Below, piece after piece: positions 8,911-17,275 of a DNA stretch of 41,050 nucleotides. Both the position numbers and the translations under genes were made by a program. This stretch comes from Ulvibacter antarcticus (GTDB lineage Bacteria > Bacteroidota > Bacteroidia > Flavobacteriales > Flavobacteriaceae), in assembly GCF_003688405.1 (NCBI RefSeq), contig NZ_REFC01000018.1, forward strand, positions 1 to 41,050. Reading direction: 5' to 3'. Within the stretch, counting starts at the first letter, position 1; each line of letters starts with the position of its first letter. Below the pieces are notes generated by a model that worked only from the letters and a program-made list of their open reading frames with translations, made no database searches and was not told the origin of the DNA.

Positions 8911-9483
8911 ATGAACATATTAATTCTAACGATTTTATTTTTTTCATTATCAAACTGTAAAAAGAATGAGAATGTTGAAAAAAAGGATGATTATAATACA
9001 ATCGCAACCGAATTTATAACGCAAGTTTTCTCTGATGAATTTTATGATTGTTCTTACATAATTCAACCAAATTCTGATAGAAATTTCCTTGAGGTAATAG
9101 AGAATGAAATGCCTGCCCTTAATTATCGCAATAGACTGAATAAAATCCTTAAAATTGAAAATAAAAGTAAACTTGACAGTCTAATAGGACTTTCGAAAAA
9201 TTTTGTTTACGAAAAATCAATGTTCAGAAAAAAGACAGAATTAATAGACTATCGGAAATTCGATTCCATAAGAAATGATTTTGATTCAATTATTCAATTT
9301 GGAACAGAAAAAGAAATTGATGCAGTTTTCGAAGAATGTCCGAATGACTTTTATTTTATCTCCAAACCTATATTTGATAAAAATTACCAAATAGCTATAA
9401 TTGATATTCAAATGGGATTTACCTGTTTAAGGAGTCATCCATCAATTTATAGACTAAATGATGGCATTTGGGAAAAAGAATGA
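8911..9483 (+). CDS. putative lipoprotein, 190 aa
   Basis: The product starts with a lipoprotein signal (MNILILTILFFSLSNC) whose lipobox LSNC would place a lipidated Cys at about residue 16. A polar, charged mature part follows, with two further cysteine-containing segments. No family is recognised. I prefer ATG 8911 over an in-frame TTG at 8899, since it gives a compact signal peptide. It is likely an outer- or inner-membrane lipoprotein facing the periplasm. The cassette arms are GTTGCCAAC (8887) and GTTGGCAAC (9498). Confidence 0.7.
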   Translation: MNILILTILFFSLSNCKKNENVEKKDDYNTIATEFITQVFSDEFYDCSYIIQPNSDRNFLEVIENEMPALNYRNRLNKILKIENKSKLDSLIGLSKNFVYEKSMFRKKTELIDYRKFDSIRNDFDSIIQFGTEKEIDAVFEECPNDFYFISKPIFDKNYQIAIIDIQMGFTCLRSHPSIYRLNDGIWEKE

Positions 9484-9497
9484 GAAGACCAAAAACT

Positions 9498-9514
9498 GTT
9501 GGCAACACCGTATA
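9498..9514 (+). repeat. attC-like element remnant (R'' and first bases of L'')
   Basis: R'' GTTGGCAAC correctly closes the lipoprotein cassette and is followed by ACCGTATA. The element then stops, and sequence of a DUF262 gene begins at 9515. About 200 bases of element, the next cassette start and the 5' end of the next gene are missing. Confidence 0.75.
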
Positions 9515-10315
9515 GATATAGAAAAAGTTCTAACATCTGAGGTAATCGTTGACGGACAACAACGTTTAAGTACAATAATCCAGTATATAGATGAGGAAGA
9601 AACGTCAAAAGATTTTGGGAAAGATGTAGAAAAATATAAAAATCTTACTGAAGATGAAAGAAACGATTTTTTAAATTATAATGTAGTTTTTCGTGATTTA
9701 GGTGATATTGAAAGTGATCTTATAAAAGAAGTTTTTAGACGAATAAATCTAACTAAGTTTGGACTAGAACAAATTGAAATTCACAATGCTGTTTATGATG
9801 GAGAATTTATTTCTACTGCAAAGGCTATTTTAGATAATATAGAAGAAGAACAGTTTCAAATTTTCAGTGAGTCGGAGCTTTCTAGAATGTCAGATTTGCA
9901 CTATATTTTATTATTAATGTCAACCATTATAAACGATGGGTATTTTTCAAGAGATACTGAAATTGAAAAGATGGTTATTGATCATAATGACGAATTTGAA
10001 TATAAAACTGAAATTTTCAATAATTTTATTGCACAATTTCAGTTTATCGAGTCTCTTGATTTACCAAATGATTCAATTTGGTTTAGAAAATCTAATTTCT
10101 TTACATTATTTATTGAAATTTATGGAAAGGCTTTGCCAGAACCAGCCGTATTGAGAAAGAATTTATTAGAATTTGAAGATAATATATTAGCAAATAAAGA
10201 TAAATCTAAAGACACTAATGATTTTAGTTTTTATTATTCAAATATGTATACCGGTACAAATAATAGAACTTCAAGAGTTTATAGGGGAGAAATTTTTAAT
10301 AAGTATGTAATATAA
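9515..10315 (+). pseudogene. 5'-truncated DUF262 (GmrSD-like) gene
   Basis: The readable 266 residues begin DIEKVLTSE and run into VDGQQRLSTI, the ParB/sulfiredoxin-like DGQQR nucleotide-binding motif of DUF262. Further helical segments typical of the family follow (FRRINLTKFGLEQIEIHNAVY; SRMSDLHYILLLMS). DUF262 proteins, such as the GmrS part of GmrSD, act in restriction of modified phage DNA. The usual start and the N-terminal residues before DGQQR are missing, because the segment is joined directly to a truncated repeat. The C-terminal DUF1524 nuclease part is also absent. The open frame continues into the preceding lipoprotein gene out of frame, so no native start is visible. Its closing arm AAGGCACAAC (10319) has no matching opening arm. 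Confidence 0.75.
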
Positions 10316-10318
10316 AAC

Positions 10319-10539
10319 AAGGCACAACACTGTATAACGCTTATGTCTAAGAGCGTTGTAAATACTCTATTTCTTACAAATAATTGTCTATCTTGTAGGT
10401 CGGAATAAAACGTAAAGCTTGCCCTTCTGAGTCTCACGCGGCTCCGAATAATTTGAAAAACGAAGTAACTTTGTAGTTGTCGCCGCTTCAAGCCGCACGC
10501 TGCGCCAGGCGCCACAAGCGTTATACAAACCCGTTACCA
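10319..10539 (+). repeat. attC-like element, family A
   Basis: R'' AAGGCACAAC has no partner upstream because the cassette start was deleted. Spacer ACTG, L'' GTATAACGCTTATG, L' CACAAGCGTTATAC, G|TT at 10533. Confidence 0.82.
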
Positions 10540-10554
10540 GCAAGCGAAAAAAAA

Positions 10555-10956
10555 CTGAAATTTATCGAGAAGCTTATAAATAATCCAAGAAAAGTCTTTC
10601 TATTTGATGCCATTGGAGCATTCATTTCATCAGTTCTTTTATTTGGCGTACTTGGGCAATTAGAAAAGTATTTTGGAATGCCTAGGAGTGTTGTTTATAA
10701 TTTAGCTGGAGTCGCAGTTTGCTTATTTGCTTATTCAGTTTGTTGCCATCGATTTGTAAAAACTAAATGGAAGCCTCTTTTAGGTGTTATAATAGTATCC
10801 AATTCCATTTACTTTCTGATTTCCCTTGGACAAGTGATTAAGCATTCTGAAAAACTGACTGAATTAGGATGGATTTATTTCATATCTGAATTAATTATAA
10901 TCGCAACCTTAGTAAATATTGAAATTAGAACTTATTTAAATCAAACTAATATTTGA
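10555..10956 (+). CDS. four-helix membrane protein, start uncertain
   Basis: About 133 residues with four hydrophobic segments: after an N-terminal KFIEKLINNPRKVFLFD, at roughly 15-35, 45-62, 73-92 and 105-125. The layout resembles small flavobacterial membrane proteins of unknown role. No ATG lies in frame near the cassette edge. I place the start at CTG 10555 as the first codon that gives a sensible N-terminus; a longer frame from TTG 10477 would translate the repeat. The body of the gene is convincing, the start is not. Arms GTTACCAGCA and TGCAGGTAAC match at 9 of 10. Confidence 0.6.
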   Translation: MKFIEKLINNPRKVFLFDAIGAFISSVLLFGVLGQLEKYFGMPRSVVYNLAGVAVCLFAYSVCCHRFVKTKWKPLLGVIIVSNSIYFLISLGQVIKHSEKLTELGWIYFISELIIIATLVNIEIRTYLNQTNI

Positions 10957-10985
10957 ACATTTGAATAAATGAAAAACACAGCGCC

Positions 10986-11205
10986 TGCAGGTAACAACGA
11001 ATATGCAATCATGGCTTAGTGGGAAATTGAATTGAAATTCCTACTTTTAATCAAAATATGATTCGTCGGAATATTCCGAACTCGCTTGCCCTTCTGAGTC
11101 TCACGCAGCTTCGGAGAATTGAGCCGAAACGAACGATTGTTGACAAAGCTGCTTCAAGCCGCGCGCTGCGCCAAGCGCCACGATTCATATTCAAACCCGT
11201 TGCCA
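10986..11205 (+). repeat. attC-like element, family C
   Basis: R'' TGCAGGTAAC, 9 of 10 against GTTACCAGCA at 10533. L'' GAATATGCAATCATGG, L' CCACGATTCATATTC, G|TT at 11199. Confidence 0.83.
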
Positions 11206-11232
11206 CACATTTGAAAAAAAACCTAAATCGAA

Positions 11233-11874
11233 ATGACAAACGAAATGATTTTACTTTTTCACTCAATAATTGGAATACTTATTTTTGTTACTGGTTTTTT
11301 ACAAATTGTTTTAAAAAAAGGAGGCAAATTACATAGAATTTTAGGCCAGATATACCTTTATGGTTGGCTTCTTCTTCTAATTTCTGGAGCTTATCTTGGC
11401 GGTCTTTTGATAACCATTGTTGGTGTTTTTGGATTTTATTTTGCTTTGACAGGTGCACGAATTGGAAATCTGAAAAACAAAAAAATCGGATTATTGGAAA
11501 AGACGATTTTCGTACTAGGCACCATTGTTTCTATTTTGATGTTGTACTATGCGATAAATCTTTATTTTAAAGGAGAGGAATCTTTTGCAATTATATTTGG
11601 CGTTTTTGGTGGAATTTTTCTTTTTACCACAATTAAAGATGTTTTTAAGTATGTACTAAATAAACCACTTGAAAAACAAACTTATGGTAAATTGGATTGG
11701 TATTTCGAACATTTTAAGAGGATGTGTATTTCATTCATTGCTGCAGTTACAGCATTTGTATCTATACAGGACGTTTTCAAAAATAATACCGCAAACTTTT
11801 TAATACCAACACTGATTGGTACAATCTTAATTATAATTGCTACTAAATTTTACAAAAAGAAACTATTAAAATAA
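11233..11874 (+). CDS. DUF2306-like membrane protein
   Basis: A 213-residue protein with six or seven hydrophobic segments. The first helix carries FHSIIGILIFVTGFLQI, followed by a GGKLHRILGQIYLYGW motif. The histidines and the HRxLGxxY spacing recall DUF2306 predicted membrane proteins, whose function is unknown. ATG 11233 is 34 bases from the cassette edge. It is the sole gene in the cassette, with perfectly paired arms GTTGCCACAC and GTGTGGCAAC. About 55 bases after the stop hold nothing recognisable. Confidence 0.7.
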   Translation: MTNEMILLFHSIIGILIFVTGFLQIVLKKGGKLHRILGQIYLYGWLLLLISGAYLGGLLITIVGVFGFYFALTGARIGNLKNKKIGLLEKTIFVLGTIVSILMLYYAINLYFKGEESFAIIFGVFGGIFLFTTIKDVFKYVLNKPLEKQTYGKLDWYFEHFKRMCISFIAAVTAFVSIQDVFKNNTANFLIPTLIGTILIIIATKFYKKKLLK

Positions 11875-11930
11875 GACTGTTACTAATGCTAAAAGAATTA
11901 TTTTAAAGCCCAACATCCTGATAAAAAAAC

Positions 11931-12150
11931 GTGTGGCAACAACGAATATGCAATCATGGCTTAATGGGAAATTGAATAATATTTCCTAGTTTTAATCAAA
12001 ATATGATTCATCGGAACAATTCGAACACGCTTGCCCTTCTGAGTCTCACGCAGCTTCGGAGAATTGAGCTGAAACGAGCTATTGATGGTTGAGCTGCTTC
12101 AAGCCGCACGCTGCGCCAAGCGCCACGATTCATATTCAAACCCGTTAGTG
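11931..12150 (+). repeat. attC-like element, family C
   Basis: R'' GTGTGGCAAC perfectly complements GTTGCCACAC at 11199. L'' GAATATGCAATCATGG, L' CCACGATTCATATTC, G|TT at 12144. Confidence 0.85.
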
Positions 12151-12182
12151 GCAATACCGCCAGCGCAATTAATATTCACAAT

Positions 12183-13361
12183 ATGAAAAAAAATATTACT
12201 CTTATTTTTCTAACATTGAGTATAAGTTTTACAACTTTCAGTCAAACGATGAAAAACAAAGAAATAAAAATCCCAACTGTAGAGTACAGACAAGGAATAT
12301 ACTATTTAGAATTAGAAAGTAATACCTCATATGAAAGAGGATATCAACATGGAGCAGCCTTAAAATTTGTCATCAAAAAATCTTTAAAGAATTTTGAAAA
12401 CTGGATAACGGAGAATACAACTATAAAAATCCCTGAAGAAGCCATTTCTGAATTCACTAATAATAATCGATATATCCAATCAGTAAAAGTTCAATTACCT
12501 GAATTGTTTAATGAATTTCAAGGAATTGTTGATGGAGCTCAAGTTAATTTTGACAAACTTTTTGCTTATCAAAGTTTTGATGAGTTCTATTCTTATTTAG
12601 AAGCTGGCAATCACTTTAAGACAAATGAAGGTAATTGCACAACAACAGGTGTTTTTGGTAGAAAAAACAAAGCAAATTTCCTAACACATAATAATGACCT
12701 TCCTAACTATCATGAAGACGCAGTAACTATACTAAAGATTAAGTATCCAAATTCAGATTTAGTCATACTACAACAAACTTTTGCTGGTCAGATTGGTCAA
12801 AATGGAGTAAACAATTACGGTGTAGCTGTTGGAATTAATACAATAATAGACTTGCCTATTTCTAATAAAGGTATTCCTGTTTCATTTAATATAAGAAAAA
12901 TATTAGAGTCAAAAAACAGTTCTGATGCTCTTGAATATCTCAAAAAGGTTAATTTTGGAACCTCAATGAATTACTTAATTGCTGATAGAGAAATTGCGAT
13001 TTCAGTAGAAACTTGGGAAGATAATATTGAAGTTATTCATAATAAGAAACAACATTATATAGCGCATACTAATCACACATTACAAGAAAACGCACCAGTT
13101 ATTTATGATATAGATGCTGATGCGAACGATAGTAGCTTTGGACATACTCATGGAAGATTAAATCTGGCTAATGAAGTTTTGGAAGATAAGGCTAACAATA
13201 TAGATTTTGAAGGATTGCAAAACTTAAAAACAACTCGACCTATACTTAATAGTAGCACAATCATGGGTACCATCATAAGTATTCCAAAAAAAGGATTTCC
13301 TATTTTATGGACTACTGGAGGTTCACCAGATATTTTTCACCACGTTAAATTTACATTCTGA
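12183..13361 (+). CDS. exported C45-type (acyltransferase/choloylglycine-hydrolase-like) NTN hydrolase
   Basis: A 392-residue protein with a signal peptide (residues 1-21, ending TFSQ). A domain resembling peptidase family C45 / acyl-CoA:6-aminopenicillanate acyltransferase follows. The N-terminal part has the family's ELESNTSYERGYQHG signature (about 43-57). The presumed nucleophile is C152 in EGNCTTTGVF, followed by THNNDLP and the conserved INTIIDLP strand. Enzymes of this fold hydrolyse or transfer amide-linked acyl groups; the substrate here is unknown and the site is periplasmic or extracellular. It is the only gene in its cassette (arms GTTAGTGGCA and AGCCACTAAC, 9 of 10). Confidence 0.78.
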   Translation: MKKNITLIFLTLSISFTTFSQTMKNKEIKIPTVEYRQGIYYLELESNTSYERGYQHGAALKFVIKKSLKNFENWITENTTIKIPEEAISEFTNNNRYIQSVKVQLPELFNEFQGIVDGAQVNFDKLFAYQSFDEFYSYLEAGNHFKTNEGNCTTTGVFGRKNKANFLTHNNDLPNYHEDAVTILKIKYPNSDLVILQQTFAGQIGQNGVNNYGVAVGINTIIDLPISNKGIPVSFNIRKILESKNSSDALEYLKKVNFGTSMNYLIADREIAISVETWEDNIEVIHNKKQHYIAHTNHTLQENAPVIYDIDADANDSSFGHTHGRLNLANEVLEDKANNIDFEGLQNLKTTRPILNSSTIMGTIISIPKKGFPILWTTGGSPDIFHHVKFTF

Positions 13362-13370
13362 AATAATTAC

Positions 13371-13592
13371 AGCCACTAACACCGTATATCGCTTATGTCT
13401 AAGAGAGTTGTAAACATTGAGTTTCTTACAAATAATTAACTATCTTGTAGGTCGGAATAAAACGTAAAGCTTGCCCTTCTGAGTCTCACGCGGCTCTGAA
13501 TAATTTGGAAAAAAGAACTAACTTAGTCGTGGTCGCCGCTTCAAGCCGCACGCTGCGCCAGACGCCACAAGCGTTATACAAACCCGTTACCT
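13371..13592 (+). repeat. attC-like element, family A
   Basis: R'' AGCCACTAAC against GTTAGTGGCA at 12144. L'' GTATATCGCTTATG, L' CACAAGCGTTATAC, G|TT at 13586. Confidence 0.83.
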
Positions 13593-13858
13593 TTAATACT
13601 CGGAAAAGAATTCGGCTGAATTATTTTCCGAACACCGAACTTGCAAAAGAGCTACTCCTCAAACGAGCGTACCACTCTCCTATCTGATTTAATTTTGATT
13701 CGTTTTAAAAAGATCACTTCAGTCAACTGAAAAAATCACTTTCAGTCCAACTTCTGATGTTTATACTCATTTTTTATCTTCTCCATTCGGAAAGACAGTT
13801 TTCTTTAAACTGATGATTCTTCTCAACAATTAAGTTCGTGTCTCGTAAAAAAGGTAAC
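13586..13858 (+). other. gene-less cassette NC3 (possible structured RNA)
   Basis: Arms GTTACCTTT and AAAGGTAAC pair perfectly. The hairpin CGGAAAA/TTTTCCG is kept, with the blocks CTCTCCTATCTGATT, CAACTTCTGATG and GTTCGTGTCTCG. The middle is more diverged from NC1. No plausible gene. Confidence 0.7.
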
Positions 13859-14069
13859 ACTGTATAATAATCATGGCTTTTGGGCTGTAAAGTACTGTGT
13901 TTACTGCAAATAATTGACTATATTGGTTTCTGAAAAATCGAGGAAGCTTGCCTTTCTGAGTCTCACGCAGCTCCGAATAATGGGAACTAAGAAGAGAACA
14001 GGAGAACTGTCGCTGCTTCAAGCCGCACGCTGCGCCAAGCGCCACGATTATTATACAAACCCGTTGGCA
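13850..14069 (+). repeat. attC-like element, family B
   Basis: R'' AAAGGTAAC, spacer ACTG, L'' GTATAATAATCATGG, L' CCACGATTATTATAC, G|TT at 14063. Confidence 0.84.
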
Positions 14070-14076
14070 ATAAGTT

Positions 14077-14108
14077 AAAAAAAAGGTCAACTATTATGAT
14101 AACCTTTT
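14077..14108 (-). terminator. probable rho-independent terminator of hicAB
   Basis: Read on the minus strand, AAAAGGT and ACCTTTT form a stem closed by a loop of about 14 bases. The stem is followed by a run of eight T. It lies about 25 bases after the hicB stop. Confidence 0.55.
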
Positions 14109-14130
14109 AAAAATGAATGATATTTAATAT

Positions 14131-14541
14131 CTACAATCTAATTGATTGTAACTCTTGTCCTAATAAATGAAGCTCATTCTCAATTTTTTTTGCCCTTTCT
14201 TCCGAAATGTAAATGTCTTTTTTTACAGAATATTGCCTTAAAAGACTTGGACTAATTCCTATCCTAGTTGCAAATGCTGATTTATTGATCACTTTTAATT
14301 TCTTAAATAATTCTGACAATTCAATTTGATATTCTAATTCAATACCATCATCTAATAACTTCGAGATTTCAGTATTATTAATATCTTGAGCGGTTTCAAG
14401 ATATAATTCCAATGCTTCTTGTAAATTTTCTTTTAATTCTTTTAAATCTTGTCCATCCGCAGATATTACTCCTGGAATATTTTGAGTAGTGCCCCAATAT
14501 ACCCCATCAGCGGATTTCTCTACTTTGACTATAATTCCCAT
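14131..14541 (-). CDS. hicB: HicB-family antitoxin
   Basis: A 136-residue protein on the minus strand, against the direction of every other gene here. The N-terminal half matches the HicB partial RNase-H fold (YWGTTQNIPGVISADGQD, about 15-32, then LKENLQEALELYLE). The C-terminal half is a helix-turn-helix of the kind used for autoregulation (FATRIGISPSLLRQYSVKKDIYI split over about 90-117). HicB neutralises the HicA mRNA interferase and represses its own promoter. On the minus strand it starts 20 bases after a reversed repeat element that separates it from hicA, so the two genes are further apart than usual. Confidence 0.82.
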   Translation of the reverse strand: MGIIVKVEKSADGVYWGTTQNIPGVISADGQDLKELKENLQEALELYLETAQDINNTEISKLLDDGIELEYQIELSELFKKLKVINKSAFATRIGISPSLLRQYSVKKDIYISEERAKKIENELHLLGQELQSIRL

Positions 14542-14560
14542 TTTTCTATCTTTAAATTGC

Positions 14561-14740
14561 GTGTAACGGATTTGTATAATGTTTGTGGCGTCTGGCGCAG
14601 CGTGCGGCTTAGCGCGTGGCTTAAAGCTTTACATCCAAAATTATTGCTTTTAAATTCCAAATTATTCGGAGCTGCGTGAGACTCAGAAACACAAGCTAGC
14701 TCGTGTTTTTTTTTTAAAATAATCATTACTGTGTATGAAT
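14561..14740 (-). repeat. attC-like element in reverse orientation, eroded left arm
   Basis: Read on the minus strand, it has CTGAGTCTCACGCAGCTCCG, a GCCGCACGCTGCGCC box, the L' box CCACAAACATTATAC, and ATCCG|TTACACGC at the hicB side. L'' and R'' at the hicA side are barely recognisable. It is the only element facing this way in the window and it sits inside another cassette. Confidence 0.75.
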
Positions 14741-14790
14741 CAGTATTTTTAAAATAATGAATAATATCTTTGATCCAAGCAAGGCATACT

Positions 14791-14973
14791 TTACTTCAGC
14801 CCTGCTTGCTTTAAAATTGAATTTGTTGTTCCTTTCGGAATATCCTTTCTAGGATGAGGAACAACTACTATTCCAATTTTTTTTTGATGTGAAAAAATGT
14901 GATGAGAACCCTTTATTCTATTTAGTTCCCAACCATCACTTTTTAGCATATTAATCAAAGATTTACTATCCAT
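14791..14973 (-). CDS. hicA: HicA-family mRNA interferase toxin
   Basis: A 60-residue protein with the complete HicA fold: an N-terminal helix (SLINMLKSDGWELNRIKGS) and the catalytic GSHHIF motif (about 22-27). A strand KKIGIVVVPHPRKDIPKGT and a final helix ending KQAGLK follow. HicA degrades mRNA at the ribosome and is held in check by HicB. hicA precedes hicB on the minus strand, the usual order, but a reversed repeat element of about 180 bases lies between them. The pair sits in a plus-oriented cassette with arms GTTGGCAATA and AATTGCCAAC (9 of 10). Confidence 0.85.
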   Translation of the reverse strand: MDSKSLINMLKSDGWELNRIKGSHHIFSHQKKIGIVVVPHPRKDIPKGTTNSILKQAGLK

Positions 14974-14994
14974 TCCTCATTTATCATCATTTTT

Positions 14995-15045
14995 AATATT
15001 ACAAATATATAACATTTTTGCAATATATAACAGAAATGCAATATT
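14995..15045 (-). promoter_or_regulatory. candidate hicAB promoter/operator
   Basis: On the minus strand, a TATATTTG box (15002-15009) matches the Bacteroidota TAnnTTTG consensus. It lies within a stretch with near-repeats of TATTGCA and TGTTATATAT, which could be HicB operators. It is about 30 bases upstream of the hicA ATG. Confidence 0.4.
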
Positions 15046-15088
15046 ATTTATTAATTATCTAAAAACAACAATAATATTGATATACACC

Positions 15089-15310
15089 AATTGCCAACAA
15101 CGTATAACGCTTATGTCTAAGGCAGCTGAAAACAGTGTGTTTTTTACAATTAATCAACTATCTTGTAGGTCGGAATAAAACGTAAAGCTTGCCCTTCTGA
15201 GTCTCACGCGGCTCTGAATAATTTGGAAAAAAGAAGTAACTTCGTCGTAGTCGCCGCTTCAAGCCGCACGCTGCGCCAGGCGCCACAAGCGTTATACAAA
15301 CCCGTTGTGC
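15089..15310 (+). repeat. attC-like element, family A
   Basis: R'' AATTGCCAAC, 9 of 10 against GTTGGCAATA at 14063. Spacer AACG, L'' GTATAACGCTTATG, L' CACAAGCGTTATAC, G|TT at 15304. Confidence 0.83.
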
Positions 15311-15334
15311 TTCATTATCAGAAACCGCTAACCA

Positions 15335-16072
15335 ATGATAAAATTTTTCAGAAAAATTCGCCAAAATATGCTGACTGAAAACAAGTTCAGTAAATATCTG
15401 ATTTACGCCATTGGCGAAATAATCCTCGTGGTCATTGGGATTTTGATTGCTCTCTCAATAAACAATTGGCACCAAGAGAAGCAACAAAAAAAAGTATTGA
15501 ATAATATTTATGCAAACATAAAAGCAGATTTACAACAGGACATAATAAATATTGATGAAATTATCAATTTTTCGCAACCTTTAGAAAAAGATTATTTGGC
15601 AATTATTAATAAAACAAGAGAAAAAGATGACTTTAAGGATTGTAAATATTGCAAATATATAAATTTCGGATATCCTGACATTAACCTAAGAAAAAACGGC
15701 TTTGAACTTTTACTAAATTATAATCAGCAAAACAACACTTCCAGTGGTTCTTTATCAATTAAATTAAATAGTTTATATGTAGATTTATCTAATAAAATTT
15801 CTATTAAAATAAAGGAATTAGCCCTAAACAATAATTCCTTTACAGAAATTGTAATAACTACACAACCATGGTTTGCTGATTTTAGCTTTTATGGTGACGT
15901 TTATTATAGTGATGATTTTATTGAATATGCCTTGACCGATTTAGGTTATAGAAATAGAGCTAAATCGAGTTATGACTTGTATTTTAATGGATATATCTCC
16001 TTTTTAAAAGAGTATAAAATCAAGAGTTTAGCAATCATTGATTTGATAGATGAAAAATTAGCAGATGAATAA
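15335..16072 (+). CDS. DUF6090-like membrane protein, copy 1
   Basis: A 245-residue protein. The N-terminus MIKFFRKIRQNMLTENKFSK runs into a single membrane helix (about residues 22-46, YAIGEIILVVIGILIALSIN, then NWH). This N-terminus is the hallmark of a large flavobacterial family (DUF6090). The remainder is a helical soluble domain, diverged from the two related genes at 29685 and 30453. The function of the family is not established. It is the sole gene of its cassette (arms GTTGTGCTTC and AAAGCACAAC, 9 of 10). Confidence 0.8.
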   Translation: MIKFFRKIRQNMLTENKFSKYLIYAIGEIILVVIGILIALSINNWHQEKQQKKVLNNIYANIKADLQQDIINIDEIINFSQPLEKDYLAIINKTREKDDFKDCKYCKYINFGYPDINLRKNGFELLLNYNQQNNTSSGSLSIKLNSLYVDLSNKISIKIKELALNNNSFTEIVITTQPWFADFSFYGDVYYSDDFIEYALTDLGYRNRAKSSYDLYFNGYISFLKEYKIKSLAIIDLIDEKLADE

Positions 16073-16079
16073 AATAACG

Positions 16080-16300
16080 AAAGCACAACACTGTATATCG
16101 CTTATGGCTAAGAGTATTGTAAACATTGAATTTCTTACAAATAATTAACTATCTTGTAGGTCGGAATATAACGTAAAGCTTGCCCTTCTGAGTCTCACGC
16201 GGCTCCGAATAATTTGGAAAAAGAAGTAACTTAGTCGTGATCGCCGCTTCAAGCCGCACGCTGCGCCAGGCGCCACAAGCGTTATACAAACCCGTTACCA
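16080..16300 (+). repeat. attC-like element, family A
   Basis: R'' AAAGCACAAC against GTTGTGCTTC at 15304. Spacer ACTG, L'' GTATATCGCTTATGG, L' CACAAGCGTTATAC, G|TT at 16294. Confidence 0.83.
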
Positions 16301-16566
16301 TAAATTGCTCGGAACAAAAATTCTTCTGAATTTTGTTCCGAACACCGAACTTGGAAAAAGCTAATCCTCGAACTAACGTACCACGCTCCTATCTGATTAT
16401 AAATTGATTCAATTTTAATTTATCTTTCTGGTAATCTGAATGTTTCGATTTCAATTCAACTTCTGATTTATTTACTTTTACACGTTCGTTTTAATTCGAA
16501 AAGTCATTTTCTGAAAACAGTAGTTTGCTTCTATTCAATGGTTCGTGTCTCGCAACTTAAGGTAAC
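16294..16566 (+). other. gene-less cassette NC4 (possible structured RNA)
   Basis: Almost the same sequence as NC2 (4742-5015), including the hairpin CGGAACAAAAATTC/GAATTTTGTTCCG. Arms GTTACC and GGTAAC. No gene. Confidence 0.7.
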
Positions 16567-16777
16567 AATGTATAAAAATCATGGCTTTTGAGCTGCAAAG
16601 TATAATGTTTGCTACAAATTATTAACTATATTGGTTTCTGATAAATCGAAAAAGCTTGCCTTTCTGAGTCTCACGCAGCTCCGAATAATTGGAACTAAAC
16701 CGAGAACAGAATAACTGTCGCTGCTTCAAGCCGCAAGCTGCGCCAAGCGCCACGATTGTTATACAAACCCGTTACCT
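16561..16777 (+). repeat. attC-like element, family B
   Basis: R'' GGTAAC, L'' GTATAAAAATCATGG, L' CCACGATTGTTATAC, G|TT at 16771. Together with the next it brackets two gene-less cassettes in a row. Confidence 0.82.
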
Positions 16778-17040
16778 TTAATACTCGGAAAAGAATTCGG
16801 GTGAATTATTTTCCGAACACCGAACTTTGGAAAAAGCTAATCCTCGAACGAACGAACCACTCTCCTATCTGATTTTAAAACTGATTAACTTTTATTCAAC
16901 TTTCTAATAATATTAAAGCTTCAGTTTCATTTCAACTTCTGATGTAACTACTCATTTTTTTATTCTCGATTCGATAAGGCAATAACTGAATACGAAGTTT
17001 ATCGTTAATCATAAGGTTCGTGTCTCGTAAAAAAGGTAAC
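16771..17040 (+). other. gene-less cassette NC5 (possible structured RNA)
   Basis: Nearly identical to NC1 (92-361), 16.7 kb away. It has the same arms GTTACCTTT/AAAGGTAAC and is followed by the same family E element type. No gene. Confidence 0.7.
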
Positions 17041-17253
17041 ACTGTATATGAAAACATGGCTTATCCGGAAATAGAATTATGCTAGCTACAATTATTTGTC
17101 TAAATTGGTTCTCGGAATAAAACGTGAAAGCTTGCCTTTCTGATTCTCACGCAGCTCAGAACAATTGGAACTAAGAAGAGAATTGGATAACTGTCGCTGC
17201 TTCAAGCCGCACACTGCGCTAAGCGCCACGTTTCATATACAAACCCGTTGCCC
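17032..17253 (+). repeat. attC-like element, family E
   Basis: R'' AAAGGTAAC, spacer ACTG, L'' GTATATGAAAACATGG, L' CCACGTTTCATATAC, G|TT at 17247. The interior box reads CTGATTCTCACGC, one change from the other elements. Confidence 0.82.
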
Positions 17254-17275
17254 ACAATTATAAAAAACACAGATA

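Noticed and set aside
8486-9007. Minus-strand frames with repeated peptides such as ALGAACGLKQRQ, recurring at 5071, 8486, 13830, 18195, 29402 and 40685
   Set aside because: They are the translation of the repeat elements in the antisense direction. They recur because the DNA recurs, have no consistent start, and end in unrelated sequence.
13586-13858. Short peptide ending LLLKRAYHSPI in NC3 and a similar one ending LILERTNHSPI in NC6
   Set aside because: The reading frame needs a start inside the preceding element and is not kept in NC1, NC2 or NC7. The resemblance follows from the conserved DNA block.
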